Assembly: GCA_046262315.1 (NCBI GenBank)
Contig: JBHEMZ010000072.1
Span: 1 to 6,964, forward strand
DNA from: JACVRM01 sp046262315
GTDB lineage: Bacteria; Actinomycetota; Thermoleophilia; Gaiellales; Gaiellaceae
Direction of reading: 5' to 3'
DNA: 6,964 bases
The translations under genes were made by a program, and so were the position numbers. This document shows positions 1 through 6,315 of this stretch, piece by piece; the stretch's first letter is position 1, and each line of letters opens with the position of its first letter. The notes beneath the pieces are model-generated. The model was not told the DNA's origin. It saw only the letters and a list, made by a program, of their open reading frames with translations, and made no database searches.

Positions 1-1
1 T

Positions 2-121
2 GTCCGTTGGCACGTGCTCGATGCGGACGGAGGCCTCGTTCGCGACTTCCGCACGACGTACCACCTACTCCGCGACGACGAGACGTGGCGGATCCTCTCG
101 TACACAAACCACGATGCGTGA
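2..121 (+). CDS. C-terminal end of an NTF2/SnoaL-like (DUF4440-type) small protein, 5' truncated by the window
   Basis: An open frame enters from the left edge and ends at TGA 119-121, giving 39 residues with G/C-rich third positions. The visible tail has the look of the last two strands of an NTF2/SnoaL-like cone fold: an extended segment ending in 'TTYHLLRDDETWRILSY' and then 'TNHDA' at the C-terminus. The alternation of aromatic and hydrophobic residues with the 'DETWRI' turn is typical of DUF4440/SnoaL-like proteins, which are small enzymes or ligand-binding proteins of very varied function. Catalytic residues lie upstream of the window, so no reaction can be assigned. Any similar alpha+beta-barrel protein would also fit. 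The frame is well supported; the family assignment is moderate. Confidence 0.55.
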   Translation, partial: VRWHVLDADGGLVRDFRTTYHLLRDDETWRILSYTNHDA

Positions 122-162
122 GGGCCCGAAAAAACCGAAACACGGGGTAGGCTTCCGGGCGC

Positions 163-236
163 GCCCCCGTGCTCAGTGGATAGAGCAGAGTTTCCTTAAC
201 CGCGCGGGTGCGCAAGTTAGATTCTTGCCGGGGGAT
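163..236 (+). tRNA. Degenerate tRNA-Arg(CCU)-like sequence, probable tRNA pseudogene
   Basis: A cloverleaf can be traced over 74 bases. The acceptor 5' strand GCCCCCG (163-169) faces CGGGGGA (229-235). A perfect D-stem GCTC/GAGC (171-174/183-186) encloses the canonical D-loop AGTGGATA. A perfect 5-bp T-stem GCAAG/CTTGC (212-216/224-228) encloses a 7-base loop. The anticodon loop most like a tRNA is TTCCTTA with CCT at 194-196, the Arg(CCU) anticodon. Several faults argue against function. Base 9 is missing after T170. Only about two pairs of the anticodon stem form. The T-loop reads TTAGATT rather than TTCGATT or TTCGAAT. The terminal 1:72 pair is G.A, and no CCA follows. I read it as a decayed copy of a tRNA-Arg gene; such genes are common integration sites, but no integrase is visible here. 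Confidence 0.55.
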
Positions 237-421
237 CCGCCTGTGTAGAGCGAAATCGCTGCGTCGGAGCGGATTCGACTAGGCCGGGGGTGGGGCGAGC
301 AGCGGCGGGAAAGAGCGTCCGTTGCAGACCTGGCGATCGCCGAGGCACGGCGCGAACCCGCTTATGGGAGGTGCGTGGCTTCGTGGGCCAGCGAGGCGGA
401 CGCTCGCGGCGTCGGCGATTC

Positions 422-633
422 GATGCCTCGCTGGGCGGGTTCTACGTCGATTACCGCAACGACGAGTATTAGGATCCGGCGGCCGACCCGCTCGCGAACT
501 CGTCCGAGACGCTGGGCTGGTGGACGATCAATCTGAGCGGATTCCTCTGCCATCGGCGCCCGGCACCATCAACTTGTACACCGGCACGCCTAAGGCCCAC
601 TGCGCGCTACCGAACGGGAACCCCGGCTACTGA
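422..633 (+). pseudogene. Decayed ORF of unknown function (in-frame stop plus frameshift)
   Basis: No intact gene lies between the tRNA-like relic and the cyclase gene, but this stretch reads as protein when two frames are joined. Frame 422-469 gives 'FDASLGG'-type sequence ending 'YVDYRNDEY', followed by TAG at 470-472. The same frame continues after the stop as 'DPLANSSETLGWWTINLSGF' to about 553. A one-base shift near 554-567 then leads to 'GTINLYTGTPKAHCALPNG' and a TGA at 631-633. Third codon positions are about 80-90% G/C along this mosaic, as in real genes of the window. Another shift upstream near 415-422 is possible, so the 5' limit is uncertain. I do not recognise the family; the Trp-Trp pair and Gly/Asn-rich tail would suit an extracellular or beta-rich protein. 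Nothing clear is seen in 237-421. Confidence 0.4.
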
Positions 634-718
634 GCCGTTGCGGGTTTCGCACGGCACGTGGAAGCCGGCGGCGTGTTGTAGGTCGGCCTCGGCGGGCGTA
701 GATTCCCGGCTAGCGCGC

Positions 719-3700
719 ATGACACACCTTCCTGCGGGTCGGGTCACCTTCCTTTTCACGGATGTCGAGGGCTCAACACGGTTGCTGCGCGCCCTCGGCG
801 ACGTGTACGCGGATGTCTTGAGGGATCACCGGCGGCTGCTGAGAGCAACCTTCGCGCGCCACGGCGGTGTCGAGGTTGACACACAGGGCGACAGCTTCTT
901 CATCGCGTTCTCGGACGCCAGTGAGGCGGTCGCCGCCGCGGCCGAAGCGCAACGCGCCCTGTTGGAGCACGCGTGGCCGGGTGAGACGGCGCTGCGCGTT
1001 CGCATGGGCCTCCACACCGGCGAGCCGCTCGTCGCCGACGGCCACTACGTCGGGATGGACGTGCACCGAGCGGCGCGTATCGCGGCCGCGGCGCACGGCG
1101 GCCAAATCGTCGTGTCGGAAGGGACGGCGGAGCTCGTGTTCGGAGACGGTGCTCGGACCGACGAAGTGCGCGATCTCGGCGCGCACCGTCTGAAGGACCT
1201 GCCCGAGTCCGAGCGGATCTTCCAGCTGGTCGTGCACGGCCTGCCGAGCACGTTCCCGCCGTTGCGCGTCAACGAGGGGGCAATCGAGGCCGCCGGGCTG
1301 CCCGACTACTCGCTTTCGCCGGCCGACGTGCCGTGTCCCTACAAAGGGCTCCTTCCGTTCGAACTTGAGGACAGCGACCTGTACTTCGGGCGCGAGCAAC
1401 TGCTGGACGACCTCGCCGCCCGTCTTTCGGACGTGAGCTTCCTGGCGGTCGTGGGAGCGTCGGGAAGCGGCAAGTCGTCGCTCGTGCGGGCGGGTGTGGT
1501 GCCCGCGCTGCGGCGTAGTTCCGCCGAGGAGTTGCGCACCGCGATCTTCTCGCCGGGCGCGCACCCGCTCGATGAGCTGCCCCCAGCGCGCGGGGCGGCG
1601 GTGGTCGTCGTCGACCAGTTCGAAGAGGTCTTCACGCTGTGCCGGGACGAGCAGGAGCGGTGCGAGTTCATAGAGGCGCTGCTCGAGCTGGCCGCTCCCG
1701 AGCGTCGTGTCGTCGTCTGCCTGCGAGCCGACTTCTACGGCCAGTGCGCCGAGTACCCGCGCCTGGCCTCGGCACTCGAGGACCACCAGGCGCTCGTCGG
1801 CCCGATGACGGAGGAGGAGCTCCGCCGCGCGATCGAGCGACCCGCCGAGCTGGCCGGGCTCCTGCTCGAGCCCGGCTTCGTGGAGGCAATCCTGCGAGAT
1901 CTCGTCGGCCAGCCCGGCGCCCTTCCGCTTCTCTCGCACAGCCTGCTCGAGACGTGGAAACGGAGAAGCGGACGCATGCTCACGCTAATCGGCTATCTCC
2001 AGTCGGGCGGCGTGCAGGGGGCGATCGCGAAGACCGCCGAGACCGTGTACCGCGCCGCATTCTCCCCCGAGCAGCAGGTGCTGGCGCGGAACACGTTCCT
2101 TCGGCTGACAGAGCTCGGCCAGGGGACGGAGGACACACGCCGACGCGTCGCCATCGAGGAGTTGATCCCCCGCCCAGAGCAGGAGGCGGAGGTGGCCGAG
2201 GTACTCCGAACGCTTGCCGACGCCCGGCTCGTGACGATTGGAGAGGGAACGGTCGAGGTCGCCCACGAGGCGCTAATCCGCCACTGGCCCACGCTGCGCG
2301 AGTGGCTCGACGAGGACCGAGAAGGCAGGCTGCTGCACCGCAGGCTCACCGAGGCCGCTCAGGAGTGGAAGGCGTCTGGTCGGGACTCCGGCCTGCTCTT
2401 TCGCGGGACCCGTCTGGCCACGGTCGGCGACTGGGCGACGGCCCACGACCGCGAGCTGAACGAGCTGGAGCGCGAGTTCCTGACCGCCAGCCGACAGGCC
2501 AGCCAGCTCGAGGCGGAGCGGCAGCGACGCATCAACAGGCGGCTCCGCGGGCTCCTGATCGGCGCGGTCGGTCTGCTCGCGCTCGCCGTCATCGCCGGCG
2601 CGGTCGCCCTCGTGCAGCAGCGGCGTGCCGAGCGCTCCGCGGACGTCGCGAACGGCCAGCGCCTCGGAGCGCTCGCACTCGTCGAGAAGCAACCGAACCT
2701 GGCGCTACTTCTGGCCGTCGAGGGCACTCGCCTCGACGAGTCGCCGGAAACGAAGGGAGCGCTGTTCGACACCCTGATGAAGTACCGTCGCGCGCTCCGC
2801 GTCGTTCGCTCACGCGAGCGGATCCTGCGGATGGACGTACCCGCGCGCGGCGACTTGGTCGCGGTCGGCGACAACAGCGGCCACCTCTCTCTCTACGAGC
2901 CGGCGACGCTCGCCCGCCGGCGAACGCACACGCTGCCGTTCATCAAGGACCTCGCCTTCGCTCCGAGCGGAACCACCGTCTACACGGTCGGATTCCGCGC
3001 GTTCGACGACGAGTCGGACGCCATACGCGCGATCGACGCGGAATCCGGACGCGTTCGCTGGAAGCGTGACGTGCCCACGGGCGAGGGACGGCTTAGCGTC
3101 ACACCGGACGGCCGGCACCTGCTGTGGTTCGTCGGCGGGCGCCTGCATCTGCTGCGCACGCGCGACGGCACCGTCGCGCGTCCCGCCCTGCGGGCTCACG
3201 GCGCCAAGGCGGCGCTGCCGCTTCCCGGCGGGCGCATCGCGGTTGTCGGCGGCGGGTCTGTCCTCGTGCGCGACGTCCGCTCGGGACGGACCCTCCGCCG
3301 GTTGGCGCTCGTCGGCGGGCCCACCTCCGCGTACGCGGTTAGTCGTGACGGATCCAAGCTGGCGCTGGGGCGGACCGATGGGAGCGTCGCCGTCGTTCAT
3401 CTTGCGACGGGACGACACGTCGAGATGCAGGCTCGCCACGAGAGCCTCGTCGAAACGCTTCGCTTCTCGCCGGACGGATCGCTGCTCGCGACGGCCGCCG
3501 ACGCCGGCGGCCGCGTGCTCGTCTCTGACGTGCGAACGGGAGTGCTGGCCGAGACGTTCGCGGGCCACGGGGCCGGCCTGCGCGCCGTCGCGTTCTCCTC
3601 CGACGGGGGGACGCTCGTCAGCGGTGGCCTCGACAGCACCCTGATCTCCTGGGACGTCCAGGGCGACAGGGCCATGATGCGGACGTTCCCGCGGCCCGGA

Positions 3701-4696
3701 CCGCGGTGTCCCGACTGCAGTTACCCACAGTTCACGGTGACGCCGGACGGCGAGCGCCTCGTGCTGCTGAGCGCGGACTACCGAGTCCGCTTCCTCGACA
3801 CTCGCACCCTGCGCCCGGATGGCGGGCTGCCCGAGGACGCTCTCGCGTGCTGTCAGGAGCCGGGCCTCAGCCCGGACGCAACCCGGATTGCAACGGTCTT
3901 CGTCGAGCCGATGGCGGTCACGCTCTGGAATGCAAGAACGGGCTCGCGCATCCGTGAGCTGTTCTCGAGCTCCGAGCGGTGGGTGGATCAGCAGCATGCA
4001 CCGCCGGTCGACACCGTCGCCTACGCCCCCGACGGCAGCTCCGTGGCCACCAACGAGAACGAGGCGGTCCTCCTTCTCGACCCCCGCACCGGTCGAACGC
4101 TGGCGCGGTTCCAGGCCCCCGAGTTCGTTCAGTGGCTCTCGTACAGCCCCGACTCGAGGTTGCTGGAGGCAGCCGCAGACGACGGCAGCGTGACGGTCTG
4201 GGACGTGAAGGCGCGCAAGCGGCTCTGGTCACGCCGCATCGACAACCAGACAACGCTCGGCGGCCGGTTCTCGCCCGATCGCAAGCTGCTGATCATGGGC
4301 AGCGAGTCGGGCAGGATCCACCTCCTCGACGCCACATCGGGCGAGTCGGTCCGTGCGCCGCTGCTCGCCCATTCGGCCTACCTCGGCTCGCTGGCATTCA
4401 GCCCGGACGGATCGCTGTTCGCGAGCTCGGGGACCGATGCCCAAACGATTCTTTGGGACACCGAGAGCATGCGCGCGCTCGGATCGCCCTTCGCCGCGAA
4501 GCTGCCATCCTGGGCCCGCTTCTCGCCGGACGGATCCTCGCTATACATCCTCACCGGTGAGCGCGGCTACGTCCTCGACTCATCACTGGACGCGTGGATC
4601 GAGCGCGCCTGCTCCATCGCCGGGCAACCGCTGACACGCGCACAGTGGACGCGCTTCATGGGCAGCCGGCCATACCAACCGGCCTGCGCCAACTGA
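719..4696 (+). CDS. Class III cyclase-like / nSTAND1 NTPase / transmembrane / WD40 multidomain signalling protein
   Basis: The 1325-residue product combines four modules. Residues 8-165 form a class III nucleotidyl-cyclase homology domain: 'VTFLFTDVEGSTRLL' with metal Asp15, 'DTQGDSFFIAF' with metal Asp58, and 'YVGMDVHRAARI' with Arg120. Residues 206-530 form an nSTAND1-type P-loop NTPase: entry motif 'CPYKGLLPFE', 'YFGRE' 222-226, Walker A GASGSGKSS 246-254, Walker B VVVVDQFEE with Asp299, 'CLRADFYGQ' with Arg336, 'LPLLSHSLLETW' 402-413 and 'AHEALIRHWP' 515-524. A charged helix precedes one hydrophobic segment, 611-632. Residues from about 680 to 1290 hold roughly twelve WD40-like repeats marked by 'FSPDGS', 'VTPDGE' and 'YAPDGS' turns. 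The tail 1291-1325, with 'WIERAC' and 'LTRAQW', is of a type often seen closing such propellers. I chose ATG 719 because the cyclase domain begins just after it; the frame stays open to a TTG at 638, but those 27 residues look like non-coding translation. No strong Shine-Dalgarno is visible. Architecture is secure; ligand and output are unknown. Confidence 0.93.
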   Translation: MTHLPAGRVTFLFTDVEGSTRLLRALGDVYADVLRDHRRLLRATFARHGGVEVDTQGDSFFIAFSDASEAVAAAAEAQRALLEHAWPGETALRVRMGLHTGEPLVADGHYVGMDVHRAARIAAAAHGGQIVVSEGTAELVFGDGARTDEVRDLGAHRLKDLPESERIFQLVVHGLPSTFPPLRVNEGAIEAAGLPDYSLSPADVPCPYKGLLPFELEDSDLYFGREQLLDDLAARLSDVSFLAVVGASGSGKSSLVRAGVVPALRRSSAEELRTAIFSPGAHPLDELPPARGAAVVVVDQFEEVFTLCRDEQERCEFIEALLELAAPERRVVVCLRADFYGQCAEYPRLASALEDHQALVGPMTEEELRRAIERPAELAGLLLEPGFVEAILRDLVGQPGALPLLSHSLLETWKRRSGRMLTLIGYLQSGGVQGAIAKTAETVYRAAFSPEQQVLARNTFLRLTELGQGTEDTRRRVAIEELIPRPEQEAEVAEVLRTLADARLVTIGEGTVEVAHEALIRHWPTLREWLDEDREGRLLHRRLTEAAQEWKASGRDSGLLFRGTRLATVGDWATAHDRELNELEREFLTASRQASQLEAERQRRINRRLRGLLIGAVGLLALAVIAGAVALVQQRRAERSADVANGQRLGALALVEKQPNLALLLAVEGTRLDESPETKGALFDTLMKYRRALRVVRSRERILRMDVPARGDLVAVGDNSGHLSLYEPATLARRRTHTLPFIKDLAFAPSGTTVYTVGFRAFDDESDAIRAIDAESGRVRWKRDVPTGEGRLSVTPDGRHLLWFVGGRLHLLRTRDGTVARPALRAHGAKAALPLPGGRIAVVGGGSVLVRDVRSGRTLRRLALVGGPTSAYAVSRDGSKLALGRTDGSVAVVHLATGRHVEMQARHESLVETLRFSPDGSLLATAADAGGRVLVSDVRTGVLAETFAGHGAGLRAVAFSSDGGTLVSGGLDSTLISWDVQGDRAMMRTFPRPGPRCPDCSYPQFTVTPDGERLVLLSADYRVRFLDTRTLRPDGGLPEDALACCQEPGLSPDATRIATVFVEPMAVTLWNARTGSRIRELFSSSERWVDQQHAPPVDTVAYAPDGSSVATNENEAVLLLDPRTGRTLARFQAPEFVQWLSYSPDSRLLEAAADDGSVTVWDVKARKRLWSRRIDNQTTLGGRFSPDRKLLIMGSESGRIHLLDATSGESVRAPLLAHSAYLGSLAFSPDGSLFASSGTDAQTILWDTESMRALGSPFAAKLPSWARFSPDGSSLYILTGERGYVLDSSLDAWIERACSIAGQPLTRAQWTRFMGSRPYQPACAN

Positions 4697-4719
4697 GCTC
4701 CAGCCTCGGCGGCCGGTCG

Positions 4720-4923
4720 CTAAAGCCAGGTGCTGTACGCCGCCATGCGCATGCGCTTGCTGGCTGCGACGGACGCGCCGGCCGTGATCGAGGCCAGGGC
4801 ACCGTTGGACGCTGTCAAGGACTTCAACCTCGTGTTCAGGCGTGCGTTGCTCGTCTTGAGCGTCTTGACCTGACCCTTGAGTGCCGTGACCTGACGAATA
4901 AGTGCCTTCTCCCTCGGCCACAC
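4720..4923 (-). CDS. Small coiled-coil protein or remnant (67 aa, GTG start)
   Basis: On the minus strand this ORF encodes a textbook heptad pattern. Hydrophobic residues fall at a/d positions 8, 12, 15, 19, 22, 29, 33, 36 and 43, with Asn at the two remaining a positions, 26 and 40. Asn in an a position is typical of parallel dimeric coiled coils. The register runs without a break from Leu8 to Leu43, as in 'QVTALKGQVKTLKTSNARLN', and is followed by an Ala/Ser-rich tail ending 'AAYSTWL'. Such regularity is unlikely by chance. The C-terminal half resembles small secreted coiled-coil proteins I recall from Thermoleophilia, but here no signal peptide precedes it. The only start is GTG at 4923 without a clear ribosome site, and the 5' end overlaps the 57-codon plus-strand ORF by 22 bases. 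It may be a 5'-truncated gene. The ORF ends 24 bases beyond the stop of the converging cyclase gene. Confidence 0.45.
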   Translation of the reverse strand: MWPREKALIRQVTALKGQVKTLKTSNARLNTRLKSLTASNGALASITAGASVAASKRMRMAAYSTWL

Positions 4924-5075
4924 GCCGCCGCGACGAGGGCGGGACCGAGATCGAGGGCGGGTTCGAGCTCGAGCTGCGCGCGGACGAGCGTGGCCCCGCG
5001 CCGCTCGTCGCCCGGATGAGCTACCACGGCCAATGGCTCGAGTGGCTCGCCGCGTCTGTGCCCGGCTGCCACTGA
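4902..5075 (+). CDS. Short hypothetical ORF, 57 aa, possibly the 3' remnant of a larger gene
   Basis: The frame opens just after a TAA at 4899-4901, has GTG at 4902 and ends at TGA 5073-5075. From 4932 on it reads like a genuine acidic, strand-forming C-terminus: 'IEGGFELELRADERG', then 'MSYHGQWLEWLAASVPGCH'. Third positions are almost all G or C. The first ten residues are poor in character, and the start overlaps the 5' end of the coiled-coil ORF on the other strand, so either one of the two starts is wrong or this is a gene remnant whose upstream part has been lost. I do not recognise the family. There is no signal peptide or membrane segment. Confidence 0.35.
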   Translation: MPSPSATRRRDEGGTEIEGGFELELRADERGPAPLVARMSYHGQWLEWLAASVPGCH

Positions 5076-5151
5076 CGGGCGGGCGGAGGGTCTCGCGGAA
5101 CTCCCGTCGGTTCGGTTAGGTCGCCGACCGCTCGATAGGCCGGACGGCCCA

Positions 5152-5180
5152 TTGATTCGATTTGTGCGAGCCGTCATGAT
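5152..5180 (+). promoter_or_regulatory. Candidate sigma70-like promoter for the secreted repeat protein
   Basis: TTGATT (5152-5157) and CATGAT (5175-5180) are separated by 17 bases; each matches the -35 (TTGACA) and -10 (TATAAT) consensus at 4 of 6 positions. They lie in one of the few less GC-rich stretches of the 212-base gap before the gene, giving a leader of roughly 100 bases. That leader contains GC-rich inverted repeats such as GCGCGC-TCT-GCGCGC (5189-5203). This is a weak sequence match and could be chance. Confidence 0.22.
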
Positions 5181-5287
5181 GCTGGCGACGCGCGCTCTGC
5201 GCGCCCTCTACCCCGCCCGCGGACGGACCGCGGCTCGACCGCCCGCCCGCGAAGTCCCCCTTCGAGCCGCTGGAGGGAACGGACTTC

Positions 5288-6217
5288 ATGGACGCACCCC
5301 TTCGCAGGCGCCGGCCTTCGCCCGCCCTCGTCATCTCGATCATTGCGTTGTTCGTCGCGCTCGGCGGCGCCGGGGTCGCGGCCAACGGCCAGGCGCTGAT
5401 CCTCGGGCAATCCGGGGCGACGGCGAACACGGCGACGCTGAAGACGGGCCTGACCGCGAACATCAACGACCGGTCGCTGCAGGTCACGAACACGAATACC
5501 GGTCTCGCGGCCGCGCCGCTCGACCTCGTCGCCGGTACGGGCAGGCCGCCCTTCACCACGAACTCCGGCGTGAAAGTGACCAACCTGAACGTCGATGCGC
5601 TGGACGGGATCGACTCGACGGGCTTCTTGCGTTCGACGGGTAAGGCGGCCGACTCGAACACGCTGGACGGGATCGACTCGACGGGCTTCTTACGCTCGAC
5701 GGGCAAGGCCGCGGATTCCGACACGCTGGACGGCATCGACTCGAGTGAGCTCGCCCAGGGACCGGGGATGCGGCTGCTCTCGAACCGCGTCCTCATGCCG
5801 TTCGGAAGCGGCAACGTGGACCTGCTCACGTTGCCCGACTTCGGAACGATTCGGGGCGGTTGCAGCAACTCGACGACGGGCGCCTCGCTCCGTTACCTGA
5901 ACACGTCGCCGATCGCTCAACACGTAATGGTCGACTCCCATCGCTACGTGTTTGAGCGGATCACGGGGCCCTGGCAAGGTACGCCGTCTCGTAGCGAGGT
6001 GAGCATGGACACGTTCGTCTGGCAGCCGTGGTACTCGGAGGCCTGGCTTGTCCGTCCATACTCGGACGCGCAAACGCAACTTCGGGCGAGCGTCCAGATC
6101 GGCGGGGGCACTGATGCGTCCCACCGGCTGGCGACGATCACGGTAATGGGATTCGCGAGAGACGACTGGGGCGGCTATGGCGGCTGCATCTTCTCGATCC
6201 AGTCAGTGTCGAACTGA
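5288..6217 (+). CDS. Secreted or membrane-anchored repeat protein with 'LDGIDSTGFLR' tandem repeats
   Basis: The 309-residue product begins with a basic RRRRPSPA stretch and a hydrophobic helix at residues 13-32 ending 'GGAGVAA', consistent with a signal peptide (possible cleavage after Ala32) or an N-terminal anchor. Residues 33-100 are Ala/Thr/Gly-rich ('LILGQSGATANTATL', 'LQVTNTNTGLAAAPLDLVAG'). Two 21-residue tandem repeats follow at 105-125 and 126-146, with a partial third from 147 ('LDGIDSSELAQG'). The C-terminal part, 154-309, looks beta-rich and contains only two cysteines, Cys192 and Cys300, well placed for one disulfide. Proteins with this N-terminus, 'LDG.DST.FL' repeats and such a tail are frequent in Solirubrobacterales-like genomes and are normally hypothetical surface proteins. 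The start is supported by GGAGG at 5272-5276, 11 bases before ATG. A strong hairpin follows 45 bases after the stop. The gene appears to be monocistronic. Confidence 0.88.
   Translation: MDAPLRRRRPSPALVISIIALFVALGGAGVAANGQALILGQSGATANTATLKTGLTANINDRSLQVTNTNTGLAAAPLDLVAGTGRPPFTTNSGVKVTNLNVDALDGIDSTGFLRSTGKAADSNTLDGIDSTGFLRSTGKAADSDTLDGIDSSELAQGPGMRLLSNRVLMPFGSGNVDLLTLPDFGTIRGGCSNSTTGASLRYLNTSPIAQHVMVDSHRYVFERITGPWQGTPSRSEVSMDTFVWQPWYSEAWLVRPYSDAQTQLRASVQIGGGTDASHRLATITVMGFARDDWGGYGGCIFSIQSVSN
5600..5746 (+). repeat. 63-bp in-frame tandem repeat (two full copies plus a partial third)
   Basis: Copies at 5600-5662 and 5663-5725 are followed by a partial copy from 5726. The first two differ at 8 of 63 bases by my count. 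Seven differences are silent and one changes Asn to Asp, so the encoded 21-residue unit is 20/21 identical. The third copy keeps only the LDGIDS core. Confidence 0.85.
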
Positions 6218-6262
6218 CTCGGCGCTGCGGCCGTCGCCTCGGACGGCCCGCAGCCGTATGTC

Positions 6263-6288
6263 GGAGGGCCCGCTCCGGCGGGCCTTCC
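6263..6288 (+). terminator. GC-rich hairpin after the secreted repeat protein, probable transcription terminator
   Basis: GGAGGGCCCGC (6263-6273), loop TCCG and GCGGGCCTTCC (6278-6288) form an 11-bp stem with one G.T pair. It lies 45 bases downstream of the TGA. No T-run follows, so this is a hairpin of the kind often found in high-GC actinobacteria rather than a classical intrinsic terminator. The fold is clear; terminator activity is inferred from its position. Confidence 0.65.
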
Positions 6289-6315
6289 GGGGATACTGCT
6301 CGCCGGTCATCTAGC

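Noticed and set aside
638..718. TTG-initiated extension of the cyclase protein by 27 residues
   Set aside because: The extension lacks conserved character and overlaps the end region of the decayed upstream ORF. ATG 719 lies directly before the cyclase domain.
773..1939. 388-codon minus-strand ORF inside the cyclase/NTPase gene
   Set aside because: It is the antisense shadow of a gene with clear catalytic motifs; high GC removes stops. The product is Arg/Gly/Gln-rich without domain motifs.
1639..3069. 476-codon plus-strand ORF in another frame of the large gene
   Set aside because: Arg/Pro/Ala-rich off-frame translation with no motif; it overlaps the NTPase and membrane helix of the real frame.
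2810..3997. 395-codon minus-strand ORF opposite the WD40 region
   Set aside because: Same cause: antisense of the repeat region, low-complexity product, and the plus strand shows regular WD40 turns.
4741..4752. GCGCATGCGC palindrome, considered as an operator or a terminator for the large gene
   Set aside because: It has no loop, no T-run and no second copy, and it lies inside the coiled-coil ORF.
5116..5868. 250-codon minus-strand ORF with repeated 'SIPSSVFESAALPVERKKPV'-like segments
   Set aside because: The repeat merely mirrors the 63-bp plus-strand tandem repeat. The plus ORF has a ribosome site, signal peptide and recognised repeats.
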